Positions 11,483 to 23,075 of a stretch of 64,000 bases of DNA are shown here, in pieces; position 1 is the first letter of the stretch, and the number at the start of each line of letters is the position of its first letter. A model generated the notes under the pieces. The model had not been told where the DNA came from. It was given only the letters and a program-made list of their open reading frames with translations, and made no database searches. The DNA is from Asparagopsis taxiformis (Eukaryota; Rhodophyta; Florideophyceae; Bonnemaisoniales; Bonnemaisoniaceae), in assembly GCA_030407315.1 (NCBI GenBank), contig JALQPE010000010.1, forward strand, positions 1 to 64,000, written 5' to 3'. The position numbers and the translations under genes are program-made.

Positions 11483-14400
11483 ATGGCTCAACAATCCCCC
11501 AACGCTTTCGACCGCCAGGTGCGCTCTGCCAGCCGCCGTGACAACGATTCTCCCACTCCTTCTCCCTCTCCTTCTCCTTCTCTGGCCCCCCCTGTCCCCA
11601 TGGACGTTTGCGAAGCTGCTGCAGCGCTGACCCAGCTCAGCCCAGCACCTAAGCCCGTCCCCTCCCCCCCTTCCGCTTCCGATCCCGCGGTTGTCCCGAC
11701 AATCGACGCTGGCGTTCCCGCAACTCGGCTTCCGGCTCAATCTGCCGAAGCGGCGCCAGCCGTCGAGGGATCTGGTGCTCCTCTGCCTAGCTCGCCTGCT
11801 CCGGACATGATCATCGCGTCCGGCAGCGACTTGGCAGATGATGCGGAGAAGGTCGATGATCACAACGCTCGTGACATCGTACCGAACAAGCCTCTCCGCA
11901 GCACCAGGCTGGCCTACCCTGGCACAGTGCCCATCCCGGTGGATGTGGACTATGACATAAGTCCGGAGAGCTGCCGAAACATTCCAGTCTTCATTTCCCC
12001 TCTGGATGTTTCTCCTCCGGCAGTCGTGTCCAGGGTGGTCAGGCCGCATCGCGTTGATGAGTTGAAGAAAACGTTTCTCACTCAAGGATTTTCCGTGATT
12101 GCTTCACGCGTGTCCGTCTGCGAGGTGATTGATTCCAATGCAAAAGTACGACTGCAATATGTCGATGGATCTCACCGAGTGACCGCGTTGAAGACCATTC
12201 TCGAGTCGGCTGGACCTGCTCCTGCGAAGGACAGTCCAGAGTGGGAGGAGTTTGTCAAGTCTGACATCTACCGTCGCTTTGGAACTATTCCAGTCGACTT
12301 TCTCCTCCCACCGACTCGGCTTGGCCGGGATGTCTTCTGCTCCGAAGAAGTACTCCCGCTTTCACGGCTGATGAACTTCCACACCCACAATGTCAGCGAG
12401 GTAACAGTTGCTGACAATGTGTGCTCTGTGATGGAGTTCATCAATATCCACCGCCTAGGAAAGAAGAAGATCGAGCCGACCGTTCAATACATTAAAGAAC
12501 GGAAAGCGCTGAGCTGGATTCGTCCGAGACAGCTCATGCGCTACGTCTCGATCGCGCGAGGGTTCAAGACCATTGAAAGCCCTGCTTTCAAATACTGGTC
12601 GAGCATCCCGAACAGGCCGGAGTTCGTTCAATTTTCTTCGACGGAGGATCTGGCTGGTTGTACGGTGAACTCGTTGTTCAATGGGTCGTTCAGGAGTGCT
12701 CCGGATGTGCAGAAGTGTTTCATCCTGGAGATGACGGCGCGCTACACTTGTAGCCGTCGGTCGGCCGGGCTGAAACCGTACTCGGTTGGCACCATTGGGC
12801 AGGAATGGATTGCTGGTTTGTTGGAAATCTTCGGGTACGTGAAGGAGGTGGCCGAGTACTGGAACGTGTCGGATGTGTTGCGGATGCTGGATGGGTCAAT
12901 TCCCAGCGTTGTGACCCGAGCAAGAGCTTCGAAATTCGCTCGCGCGTTGTCGAAGTTCTTGCTCAGATGGACCCCAAGAAGGGGTGTTGGGCAGACTTCC
13001 GTCCCAAGGAAGGCCCCCCGATGGTTACAAGTCGGAGAACATTTTTCCCCGTAAGAAGTCTGTCTTCGGGAAGGACGCCAGGAAAATGCTCCTGCGCGTC
13101 ACTGGGTACCGCGACATGATTATGCGGAAACGCTTTCACGCGATGTACCCAGACATCCCACATGCTGCGCTCCCAGCCACATGTGGTGATGATGCCCCCA
13201 TCCCTTCCTCTTCCAATTCCTTGCCCATCCCTTCATCCTCCATTCCTTTGCCCCCACCACCTCAACTGGAATCTTCCAGCAATTCCGAGGTTGCCCCTGT
13301 TCCTCTCACTACCCCTGCCGTGTCTGCATCCTCCCCTGCGGTGACCCCGGTCAAGCCGACTGCGCGTGGTCCCCAGGCTGGCAGTGAACAGTCTGGTCCA
13401 GTTTCCCACGCCGGGACTGGTACCCCCAACCGTCCTGTCCAAGCCGCGCAGGAGCAGGTCTCACCGGCTTCGCAGCCTGAGCCTGCGACTCCGGCTGCCG
13501 AGCAGCACCCTGCTGCTCCGGCCCCCGCTGTCGAAGCTTCCCGTTCTGCATCTGCTAGCAGTTCGGGAAGCTCCAGCGATGAAAGTTTCGTCCCTTCACC
13601 ATCCGGTGGGGTTGGACAGAAGACGGTTGCGAGGATTTCGACGGAGGGCCCTACTCCCGAGAATGTGGTCGAGGGCAGCAGTGCGAAGGGCGGTGCAGAT
13701 CCTGACGAAGATGTCATTGAAGTCAGTGATTCTGCACCGCCCGGAGTGGAAACTTCTGGGAGGAAAGTGATGCCCAGAAGGAGTACCCGCCTGCAAGCGA
13801 GTCGTTCCGGTCGTGGTGGAACGGCGGGTGGTGCTGTGGAGGTCGTCGAGATGGAGAGCGCCCCCGAGGATGCGGGTGAAAACTCCATCCTCGGGAAGCG
13901 TAACTTGGATGCGCCTTCTGCGACGCCCGAGCCTTCTACCAAAAAGAGAAGGCTCGGTGAGACTTCTTCGAAGTCGTCGTTGTGGGACTCGTCCCGTATC
14001 GCGCTGCGAGCGGTCACGGGAGGGACAATTCCAGGCGTCTGGAATGGGCGTCAGGAAGGGTCGCTTAAGCGGTACGCTCGAGAGCGTGAGTGGGTGCTCG
14101 ATAGGGAATCAGCCGCGAAGAGCCGCGTGGGGAATCAATAGCCACAGTGACGTGGCAAGGCAATTGTCGCCCAAGGGCGAATGGGCGCGTGCCGCCTTGC
14201 ATTGGCACCGGGCCACATTGCTTGCGCGGGACCCTTCGGCGAGCGTGCAACGTGTAGCGATATAGGCGCGATTAGTCACACACGTGTGCGAGCGGGAGGA
14301 TTCTCCCGTTACAGCTACACACGTGTATGTTACGGCTAGCCGTTTCTATTAGTTTACACGTAGCAACGTAGCAGCTTACTCCGTAAGGCCCCTGGGCCGC

Positions 14401-16358
14401 ATAAACACCCCACAAGGTCCGGTCCCGGCAGTCTCGTTGACCATTTAAGGTCAACGGATTGACCACTAAGCTACAATAAAGGTAGATCGTCTCGGTTCCA
14501 ATCTTTCGACCGTGGTCGTTTAACTTACAACTAAACGGCGGCGGCAGTTCCCTTACCGGATACCCGCTGCTCCGTTTCGATCTCCAATTGGGGATCGCTC
14601 GCACATTTCCCCAATTGCCCGCCGCGAGCCTCCTCCGGCGGGGGTGCACGTGGATTGCCCTAGGGCATTTCGTCTCTACGGTAGTGGAGAACCTTCCCGC
14701 TTCCTTTAACGCCGCTAGGCGACCGGGAGGGGCCTTCCGCCCACCGGGACAAGGCTGCCGACTGGGAGTGCTGTCGGTTGGCACCCCCAGCCGGTCAACC
14801 GAAGCCAACGCCCGCAGGCTTTTCAAACGGTCCCGACCGCTGCCGTCAGTGGTATCACAGTTGCGGAATACGTCGTGTGAAAACCACGCGTGGAGGCGAC
14901 CACAATCCCCGCGGGGATCCATCGCGCTAAGTGCCCAGTTAACCCTTGAGTGGGTTGAGGACGGCCACGGCCGATAGATCCCTCCGGCAGGTTTGATCCA
15001 GCCCTCCGGACCCCGCTCTACCACCCGCTACCGGGTTGGGAGACAGGTGTCCGGGCTCCGAGGGATCGATCCACCCGACACAGCCCTCGGGCTACTAGGA
15101 TCGCACGAGGCGTCAACCTCGTGGAATCGGCGCTCTCACTCGTGAGTTCGAAGCCTTATCCCTATCCTCTAATCCTCCTCGGAGGTATAATCCATCTACA
15201 AGGGCTAAGGTCCTACAGTCGTCAAAGAAATCCAAGTCGGCTTCCCGAGGTCGCTCTCGGGAGCCGGTTCTCCAGTTCGACGACGCCCAGGAGAATCCCA
15301 TTCCCGACAGTATCGTCGATGAGAATGTGGCCGCCGTTCTCCCCAGCGCAATTGCGTCTGGCAGCCGGATGAAGTACTATATGGAAAGTACGACGGTGGA
15401 GACGGTTCGGGCGGAAATGAGGGCGGCAGCATTCCAGGCAGCTGCATCGCCGGGTGCTGAGGATACGGTGGTGGACAGGTACTTTGCGGTGAAGAAGGCA
15501 TTGTTGGAAAACTTGGGGGTTATTGTTATGGAAGGCCTGTTGGCATCGTCCACGGCTGGTAATGCGACGCATGAGTTGTTCGGTCACTTCGCTAGGCAGT
15601 TCCCGCTGGTTGAGGAGGTTGAAAAACCCTCCCAGCAGTCTGATTCTAACGATGACGACAGGGAGCCACAGGACGAGCCGCCAGCTTTCGCAAAGCCCGG
15701 CTTCGATCCTTCGCCGTGGCAGTTCATCCACAACGTGGGTGATGCGAAGGACCGCATCGATGGTGGTCGTGCGCGCCTCTCTCTGCCGCGGCGTGAGTTG
15801 TGCGACAAGTTGGAGGAGGGGAATTTGGAGATGTACAAGAACAAGTTGGTGGCAGAGCTTGCTCTTGGTGTTTGTGCGGAGTTCTTGAAGTTGGGAATGG
15901 AGGGTGATGATCCTGTCTTCTTCCCAAAGACAGGATGGCGGCTGCTTCTTACAGCAGATGGGGCTGCGGACCAGGATGGGCACACGGACTTCAAGGTATC
16001 AACGAGTCGTGTTGCAGGACCTACCGAGTCTCCATCATATTTCATGATGTCGAGCGGAGCCGATGGGTTCTTTATAGTAGCTGCCCCTTATAGTCATGTA
16101 TGCCTGGCCAATCCGGACGCCGATATGTGGAAGGTTCCCATTCATAGGCTGTATGTGCCACCCTATTCCGTATTGGTTGGTCGCGGTGACCTTTACCATT
16201 ACGGGGTCGGCTTCAAGCGCGGAGATATTCCTGCGGGCGAAAAGCTAGTCTATGGCCTGCCCACGCGCGGCCACATCTACTTGAAGACGGAGAAGGACGT
16301 CCTCACGGACCACATCCACACCGTCGAATATTACAAGTACGATAGGAGCAATAGATAG
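11483..16358 (+). pseudogene. ParB-like/2OG-Fe(II) dioxygenase fusion, copy B (frameshifted, interrupted)
   Basis: A diverged relative of copy A. The start MAQQSPNAFD (11483) follows a promoter-like palindrome array. A low-complexity Pro/Ser/Ala leader precedes a ParB-like domain with YVDGSHRVTALK near 12170, a helical region, a second Pro/Ser-rich linker (13190-14000) ending in a basic KKRR stretch, and a dioxygenase domain (15240-16358) with GHTDF (about 15979), distal GDLYHYGVGF (about 16188) and RGHIYL. It lacks the PFPY...PWD N-terminal domain of copy A. The frame appears to change twice between about 12920 and 13020, once at a run of six C. A structured insert without coding potential (about 14142-15095) separates linker and catalytic domain. 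It is convergent with the intact MTase B. The gene may be dead, or spliced around the insert. Confidence 0.75.
14142..15095. other. ~950-bp non-coding, structure-rich insert inside ParB-dioxygenase B
   Basis: The upstream frame ends at 14141 and in-frame coding similarity resumes after a TAG near 15096. The insert is rich in short inverted repeats, for example CGGGAGGATTCTCCCG, TTGACCATTTAAGGTCAA and a pair of ACACGTGT sites (about 14280 and 14320), and its base use is unlike the flanking linker. I could not recognise rRNA, tRNA, LTR ends or group I/II intron signatures. It could be a transposed structured element or an intron. Confidence 0.45.
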
Positions 16359-16829
16359 CATATCAGAAGTAGTAAAACCTATACTACCGTTCCCTGCTAT
16401 AAAGCTATGTCTTTCTCATCTCAACATTGTTACCTTAGCCCACTTTTCAATTCTCATCTATACATCTGTCCTTCATCTCATAGTTTAGTGCTACTCAGCA
16501 GATTGATTGCTACTTTTTAATATTAGTCTACAACGTTATATGATTTTACTAGCTAGGCCGTAGGGGGAGACTAGTTTCAACCCTTGACAACGCGCAGATT
16601 TCGACTACGAGAGCCGTCACTGTGATAAATTATTTGTAGAATTTTCGTCTATCTTCCCACCTACACTAGGCTACCTATATATATACAGGGTATAACCTGA
16701 ACAGAGACCACGTGAGGTAAAATACTCCTGAGAGCTGCTCACAGCCGTACAGACCTTTGCTGAGCAATTTACCCGACTTCACACTTCGCTTCTCACCTTT
16801 ACCACGATGGGAGAAGGACGAAACTCCCT
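16359..16829. other. 3' flank between convergent genes, no gene seen
   Basis: AT-rich sequence after the dioxygenase B stop, with no supported frame or repeat until the foldback element begins. Confidence 0.5.
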
Positions 16830-16832
16830 GCT

Positions 16833-17183
16833 GCTTACAGCCGAAGCCGTTTACCAGGGTTCCTTACAGCAAAGTCATCGTAACGATGACTTTGCTGTAA
16901 GGAACCGTTTCCTTGCAGTGGCCAAAGAATTTTTTACCGGGTAAAAAATCAGCAAGAAATTTTACCGGGTAAAAAATTGTGGCCGCTGTAATGATTTGCT
17001 TTCTTACAGCAAAGTCATCGTTACGATGACTTTTCTGTAAGAAAACGTTTCATTACAGCGGCCACAATTTTTTTACCCGGTAAAGAAATCATGGCTGCTG
17101 TAATGATTTGTTTTCTTACAGCAAAGTCATCGTAACGATGACTTTGCTGTCAGCATCCCCGGTAAACGGCCCGCACTGTAATG
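16833..17183. repeat. Nested foldback (hairpin) element
   Basis: A ~350-bp set of nested inverted repeats. A 45-nt odd palindrome is centred at 16882 (arms with TTACAGCAAAGTCATCGT). A second hairpin of about 60-nt arms is centred near 17021 and includes TTACCGGGTAAAAAATTGTG and GGCCGCTGTAATGA. A third copy of the core lies at 17115-17150. Weak outer arms (TTACAG...GCCGTTTACC) lie at each end. It lies between the 3' ends of dioxygenase B and MTase B. Foldback-type MITE is the best label; a structured 3' processing element is an alternative. Confidence 0.75.
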
Positions 17184-17457
17184 GGGTGACTGCTTCTCCT
17201 ACATCGCTCTCTTACTGGTGTTCTACATGCTGCGTTGCTACACAATTTCGCACTCACATCTTTCTAGTTTCTCTCCTTTTCGTATCCATAGGTATAGCAG
17301 TAGAAAAGTGGATAGTTTGCACTCCAGGCCGCAGATGCCTTCCTGCAGTCATGTCACGATTGTTGTAGTGTAGTCTATAATATCTAGCGCTCTTGGAAGA
17401 TGATGCACAGTCTATTGTCTCTGTCAATGCGTGTTTAATCAAATCTATCAAAGTAGC

Positions 17458-20400
17458 TCAGTTAGCTGGCCAATATTTTCTACCATAGTCAGCAAATATC
17501 TCCTCATCAGCTTCAACGTCTCTGGTCAGAACGACCTTGACAGCATGGGGATTCTTGATATTTGAAGCAAAGTCCGGTTTGTCTATGGCATCGCCTTGTC
17601 GAAACTCGGCTGACTGTGTTCGACTCACCTCGGTCGCTTTCTCCGTTCCGTCAATGACCCGACAATCATTGAGGTAGCTGGTACAATTATAGACCGCTGG
17701 AACGAGCCAGACCTTCCGAACAGGTGCACCCCTCCCTATGTACGTGGTTTCCAATTCCATGTTGTAGTCCTGGAACCTCTGTCCTGTGCACCCAAATCCT
17801 TCCGGGCCGTACATCACTGATCTCTGCGGTTCCGAGTCTCGAATCTTCGCATAGAAAATCGTCCCGTTGTACCAGCCAATGACCGTCCCCTTCTTCAGTT
17901 TCTTCGCCGCGAATACGCCAAACCCACCACCTCTTACCTCCGATTGCGAAACATAGACACCGTAGAATGCGGCATCAGCAGCCAGAATCGCGTCCGGGTC
18001 TATGCTCCAAAACGAGTGCATGTCCTCGGCCGGCCACTGGTCCATAGGCACCCCGCTCAATCTGTGAAGCATAGACCCGTCCTTCTTCATTGACGCAACG
18101 AACACAAGCAGATGGTTCGGCAATGCTGTCACAGCAGGCAAACCTTCTGGTGCATCTGAGATGTGCTTCTGACGAAGCCTTGGAGCTTTTCCTGTGACCG
18201 GTACCGACTCGTCCCCAAGAATACTCTCCACCTCACGCTGCAAGATCCCCCCATATCGCCCGGCTTTCACCTCACTGACGAAAGCATGCAGTATCCACTC
18301 CTGCGATGCATCGTGGCACCTTTTTTCCTTCTCACACCCAATGAACCGACGATACGTACCATCCCTCAACGTCATACACGCTATGGCTGTGCTGTATGTT
18401 CCCGAGAAGAAATCCATCACGATATCGTTCTGCTTCGAAAATCGTTCCAGAAGCTCACGAAGAGTGGTCAACGCCTTCTGCTCATGGCGCAGTCGGTTGT
18501 TCTGCCCATCGTATTGAGCTTCACCAGCCGACAACCTCGGAACGTTGTCAATCGCGTTGGTGAACCCAGGGTGCCTCGATATGTCCGGATTGTGCAACCT
18601 GTGATCCACCATATCGTATGCAGCCATACCCTTCCCCCGCTTATACGCATGGATAACGAAATCGTGCATATTATGCAGTGTGCACGTTTTCGTCGATGGA
18701 TTGGACGTAAAGCTGTGTGGTCGGCGAGATAGCACGACTGGAACACTGTCCACAATCATCTTGCCAGGCTCGGCATTTCTGATTGCATCCATCCATGCCA
18801 CGAGTTGGCGCACGCTGGAATAGATTAGAGCATGACCGCCAGGCCGAAGAACTCGAACTATTTCACACGCAACACTCGCCAACTCTTCCGGCTCCAGAAT
18901 ATCGTACTCCGAGTTTTCTCTGCCGCCTTCCCGCCTCGTGTTGAATGGAGGATCAGTGAGCACAAGCTGAACACTGTCCTCCAACACGCCATCTTCCAGG
19001 AAACTAATTTTGTCCTCCACCTCTTTGGCTACATCAGTGGCGTCACAATTCACAGTGTGAATGTAACGCCCCATCACAGCTTCCAGCTTGGTGACATATT
19101 CCGGCTTGGATTCCTTTCCGACGTCAACGAGCGGTGCTTCTGTAGGCGATACAGTGTCAACCTCCATAGCGTCATCCTCGGCCGCACCTTCTCTTGTTGC
19201 TGTTTCGCTAGCAACCGCCGCATTATCGTCCTCTCCACCACCGCGCTCCAGCCTAGCCTTCTTCCTCTGTGGCTCCAGACTATCCTCTTCTATATCCTCG
19301 CTGCCATTGTTTGGCACTGCTGCGGATATTTCCATCTGCGCAGGTGCACCTTCAAGGATGCCAGGCTCGGGCGTATCCTCAAGACTGTGCAACTCATCCA
19401 TGGTCAGAGGAAGCTTTCGTTTCTCTCGGGTTCGCAATAACCAAGCCTTCAGCCTCCTCTGACCATCCAGGGCATGAGACGTGTTCAACTTGGCTCGCAT
19501 GAACGAGTTCAAGCCGAACTTGTCAGGAGTGTCGAAAAGCAAGGCTCGAAGTCTCTGCATCAGCTGACCACGCTCGGCGAACACATTCACCTCAGTGACA
19601 CATTGGCGTATCGACAGCAGGAAGGCGCTTGTCAATGATCGCAGCCTTGCATCCACAGCCACTGGAAGGTCGGCACAGAACCCGTTTTCACTGTCTACAG
19701 TTTTCGGGACAATGGTCAGGTTTTTCCGATGCTCCTCGACCGCGCAGCCATCAGACCGATTCGGGAGTGACCTGAAGCAAAGGCTCGCAGGATCGAATAC
19801 CATGAACGGCCAGCACATCGATTCAACATCCTCATACCCCAACACTCTTGCCCCGGTATCCCACGCAGCTAACACACGGTCGACAACAAATCCAAGCTGG
19901 TTGGCTTGCGCACTGGATGTTGCAATTCCAACCATTCCACCACCACCAATGGCCCCGGATGTGGCTCTGGCCCGCCTAGATGGCACACTGCCCATCTCCT
20001 TACTGCGAATAGCCAAGATACACTGGCACATCATAACCATCAGCCTCCTGAACCGCTTCTGGCTAGCCTGCAAAGAATCTTGCATGTCAGATGTAGCGCC
20101 GTCCAGAAAGTACCTGCTCGAAAGCAGTTCGCGGTTCAGTGGAGAGGACAATTCTCCGCGGGGTGTCTTGCCAAACATTTCGACGGCACGAGAACTAGTC
20201 ACCCCCACCTGTTTCGGAAACTCAACCATCCTCGGAGAATCACCCATCTCTGCATTGAGTCCCCATGCATGACAAAACATTTGCCACAGACGCAAATCAA
20301 TCGAACTCGAATCTTCTGCTCGGTGATACGGCCGAAGCACAGCCAGGATAGACATGCATGAGCTGTACTGCGGTTTACCACTCAGGCTTGAAGCAATTTG

Positions 20401-20934
20401 GCCGCTTGGATCGCAGGATTTGATCCAGCCCAACACATCGGCCATCCTCACAGACGAAATATGAGCGTACTTGTCCTTTCCGTTTTGGACCCAGTACTCG
20501 TCTCTGAGATCAACGGCGATCATCAGATACTCAACAAACATCATGCGCCTTTGCAGGCCTGCAATGTCGTTGGATGTCGTCGCTCTCACACGGTCCAGCA
20601 CAACAGCAGTACTGCTGTTGGTGTCCGCCACGATAGACTCTTCTCGCATAGGAATCGTAACGCCAGGAGGAAAGACGCCCTTCTCCATTCCACATACAAT
20701 TGCTATGCAGCGGTGCGCTCCATCCAATATCTCCAGAACGCCTTCTCGAAACCTGCCAGTCACGGGATGAGCTGTGTCATAACCGCTGTTGCGAATGCTC
20801 TCCATGAGCGCTTCCACATGACTTGCATCAACATCGCGAATCGATACGAATTTGCTGACTTGATTGGGGTCGATGAACACCCATCCGTCGTGCTTTTCAC
20901 CGTGATTGTGGAACGTTCCTTCCATGGCGAACAA
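17458..20934 (-). CDS. ParB-like/DNA amino-methyltransferase/SET fusion protein (copy B, intact)
   Basis: An uninterrupted 1158-codon frame and the reference copy for the family here. Residues about 10-110 form a ParB-like domain (FIDPNQV, then EILDGAHRC near residue 70). A helical region follows (about 120-560), then an acidic linker. A beta-class methyltransferase carries LTDPPFNTR near residue 660, LRPGGHALIY just after it, and the SAM motif DFFSGTYSTA near residue 840. A SET domain covers about 990-1158 (RGGGFGVFA, GWYNGT, SYLNDC, DEEIFADYG). Class beta enzymes methylate adenine N6 or cytosine N4 in DNA; the SET domain would methylate lysine; which activities are real is unknown. The intact catalytic motifs and lack of frame breaks make it the best candidate for a working copy. 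It is convergent with dioxygenase B and divergent from 21439. Confidence 0.93.
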   Translation of the reverse strand: MFAMEGTFHNHGEKHDGWVFIDPNQVSKFVSIRDVDASHVEALMESIRNSGYDTAHPVTGRFREGVLEILDGAHRCIAIVCGMEKGVFPPGVTIPMREESIVADTNSSTAVVLDRVRATTSNDIAGLQRRMMFVEYLMIAVDLRDEYWVQNGKDKYAHISSVRMADVLGWIKSCDPSGQIASSLSGKPQYSSCMSILAVLRPYHRAEDSSSIDLRLWQMFCHAWGLNAEMGDSPRMVEFPKQVGVTSSRAVEMFGKTPRGELSSPLNRELLSSRYFLDGATSDMQDSLQASQKRFRRLMVMMCQCILAIRSKEMGSVPSRRARATSGAIGGGGMVGIATSSAQANQLGFVVDRVLAAWDTGARVLGYEDVESMCWPFMVFDPASLCFRSLPNRSDGCAVEEHRKNLTIVPKTVDSENGFCADLPVAVDARLRSLTSAFLLSIRQCVTEVNVFAERGQLMQRLRALLFDTPDKFGLNSFMRAKLNTSHALDGQRRLKAWLLRTREKRKLPLTMDELHSLEDTPEPGILEGAPAQMEISAAVPNNGSEDIEEDSLEPQRKKARLERGGGEDDNAAVASETATREGAAEDDAMEVDTVSPTEAPLVDVGKESKPEYVTKLEAVMGRYIHTVNCDATDVAKEVEDKISFLEDGVLEDSVQLVLTDPPFNTRREGGRENSEYDILEPEELASVACEIVRVLRPGGHALIYSSVRQLVAWMDAIRNAEPGKMIVDSVPVVLSRRPHSFTSNPSTKTCTLHNMHDFVIHAYKRGKGMAAYDMVDHRLHNPDISRHPGFTNAIDNVPRLSAGEAQYDGQNNRLRHEQKALTTLRELLERFSKQNDIVMDFFSGTYSTAIACMTLRDGTYRRFIGCEKEKRCHDASQEWILHAFVSEVKAGRYGGILQREVESILGDESVPVTGKAPRLRQKHISDAPEGLPAVTALPNHLLVFVASMKKDGSMLHRLSGVPMDQWPAEDMHSFWSIDPDAILAADAAFYGVYVSQSEVRGGGFGVFAAKKLKKGTVIGWYNGTIFYAKIRDSEPQRSVMYGPEGFGCTGQRFQDYNMELETTYIGRGAPVRKVWLVPAVYNCTSYLNDCRVIDGTEKATEVSRTQSAEFRQGDAIDKPDFASNIKNPHAVKVVLTRDVEADEEIFADYGRKYWPAN

Positions 20935-21438
20935 AGGTAGAGTTTTTAAGAAAGGGATAGTTGGTTGCTGCTTGACCAGGGTGGCGCAAAGCAGAAGTTG
21001 GTTGTTTAAAACAAAGTGCCAGCGAGTGGTAGCACTTCGGTGGCTGTTTCCTTTCCACCCCTGTCCGAACCTTTACAAGATAACTACATCGACTGTTAGC
21101 TCAATAATCAATGTAATACTAAAGTAATACTCAAAATATTTTTCCATGCAATTTATTGGGCCCCGTAACATCTCTAAACGTATCTTTGTAGTCCAATCGT
21201 ATGCATCCGACATTCACTTCTAGAACGATTATTCACATCAAATTTTATGCTGCAATCAGTTCATGGCAGACATCATCCACACTGACGTGTCAATTTTGTC
21301 AATTGTCCATTCTATTTCTACACCACCTAAACATATCTTCTCGACCTTTCCAATCCTCCTAGTATATACTACTCTTTAGCAGAAGGTAACGGTTAGGCTT
21401 TCATTAATACAACAATTCTATCCCATAGCTATCCCAAC
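20935..21438. promoter_or_regulatory. Divergent intergenic region between MTase B and the Tudor-like gene
   Basis: About 500 bp between two outward-facing starts, so promoters of both genes should lie here. It is AT-rich from 21100, with a TATATACT-like string at 21363 upstream of the right-hand gene. No palindrome array like that upstream of dioxygenase B is seen. Confidence 0.4.
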
Positions 21439-22800
21439 ATGCTTCCTCTCGCTCCAAACGACGTTATAGAAGTTCAATGGGAACTTCGGCCGTTTGGGAG
21501 GAAACGAAAAATTGTGTGGTGGTCTGCAATCGTCAAGGAAATTACTCAGGTCAAGACTGAAACAGACCCATTCCTCCATGCATTGCTCGAATACAAAGCT
21601 GAATATGGTTTCGACTCTACCCTTTCTCAAGTCAAGATTTCAGATCGTAACGAGCTCGTCGACAAGGATTCCGGAAGGGTTCTCCCGTGGCGAAGTGGTG
21701 AGCTTCGCAGTATGGACTCACCTGCATCCCCAGCAGAGAGAGACCCGGACTACGGCATTGACCACACTCGCCACCGCCACCGTGGCATCCTTCAAGATTG
21801 CACTGCGGATCAAATGAAGAAGACCATAGCAGAAATGCTGGCAAGATTGGAAAAGCTGGAGTCAGCTGCCAAACATCCTCTTCCCCCTCCATTCGATTCC
21901 AACAGCTCCATGACCTCCTCTGCTCTGACTGTATGTAGCATTCTGTTTCAGAAGCTTGGTGTGTACACGGACAAGCCCCTCTCCCTCCGGATGAAAAAAT
22001 CCGAGCACTCCAGGGGAATGCGACAAACATCGCAAGAAGAAATCAGAGTACAGGCTGACTGCTCCCTTGCTCAATTCCGCACTATTGCCATTCAATGCAA
22101 GGCGAAAGAGAATCGTGACGTTCTCTTCCTGCCGTCCTTTGAGGACATCACCTTTCCCTCTGGAAATGAGTCGGATCTTTCCATCATTTTCCCCACCTTT
22201 CAGGCACTATGTAACTCCATAGGTACCTCGCAACACGGGTTCCAGAAAATATTGGTGAAGAGCAGGGCGGAACGCGATGGAGGCAGCTCATCGATTGTCC
22301 GAATTTTAGGAAATCTAGTCGACGTTGATTGCTCTCATGATGCTCCTTCTTCCGCATTTCTCGTCGGCTCATCTGCTTACGTCCTGTCCAGCCCAGACCA
22401 ACGTATGACAGTTCTTTGCAGAGACTCCTACGAGTTTGACCATGTCAACAATACATTTTTACATCCCCTATGTCTTAGCCAACTATCACAGTCTAGCATC
22501 GTGGACTCTTTCCACCTACGTGATAAGGCTACTGTTACCTATGGAGCAACGTTTTCGTTACTGTGGAGACGTATTCAGCTCCGAGCTTGTTACAGCACTT
22601 TCCAGCCTCTATCAACCGCAGAGACGTTTGGTACACTACATCTACGCTTACCTTGCTGTATTTTCAGTGGTACTACTACATGCCAGGAGCTTGAAGACAT
22701 TGGCTATGAGGCTATCTCTCGTCTTGGCTTCAATGCGGATTCAGACACTACCCACCCACCCTCTCCTCCACCTGCCACCTGCAGTCCGGAGCAAAAATGA
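21439..22800 (+). CDS. Hypothetical protein with a Tudor/agenet-like N-terminus
   Basis: An open frame of 453 codons. Residues 8-90 follow a pattern seen in Tudor/agenet-type histone readers: VIEVQWEL, WWSAIV, LLEYKAEYGF, a V-x-I strand, then LPWR. This assignment is by eye and tentative. A short helical segment (about 115-140) follows; the rest has no recognised domain. The gene is divergent from the ParB-MTase-SET gene and convergent with 23076-24602, separated by 275 bp. A chromatin reader beside a putative DNA/histone methyltransferase would fit, but that is inference. Codon use looks ordinary and there are no breaks. Confidence 0.7.
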   Translation: MLPLAPNDVIEVQWELRPFGRKRKIVWWSAIVKEITQVKTETDPFLHALLEYKAEYGFDSTLSQVKISDRNELVDKDSGRVLPWRSGELRSMDSPASPAERDPDYGIDHTRHRHRGILQDCTADQMKKTIAEMLARLEKLESAAKHPLPPPFDSNSSMTSSALTVCSILFQKLGVYTDKPLSLRMKKSEHSRGMRQTSQEEIRVQADCSLAQFRTIAIQCKAKENRDVLFLPSFEDITFPSGNESDLSIIFPTFQALCNSIGTSQHGFQKILVKSRAERDGGSSSIVRILGNLVDVDCSHDAPSSAFLVGSSAYVLSSPDQRMTVLCRDSYEFDHVNNTFLHPLCLSQLSQSSIVDSFHLRDKATVTYGATFSLLWRRIQLRACYSTFQPLSTAETFGTLHLRLPCCIFSGTTTCQELEDIGYEAISRLGFNADSDTTHPPSPPPATCSPEQK

Positions 22801-23075
22801 TAAAGCACACCTATCCGTAGTTATCATGTTCCTGGGTATTCCATTCTAGAGCTCCTGTGGCCATCAATTTCTAGTAAAGACGGATACCCTCGCCCCTTCT
22901 TACTTCGACTATTCCACTACCTGTCTCTGCGCTTTTCCTTCGACTTGACACTATCGTCTGACTGGTTTCCTGATGTCTCGCATCTATCTACTTCCATCTA
23001 TTACAAAATTCACCTCAACAGAAATTTTATTTCTTCATTCTTCGTCTACTACACCGAAACTGGTTTCATCCGATA

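Noticed and set aside
14400..15120. rRNA, tRNA or group I/II intron
   Set aside because: Many short stems, but no recognisable rRNA core, tRNA arms or intron catalytic motifs; left as an unidentified insert.
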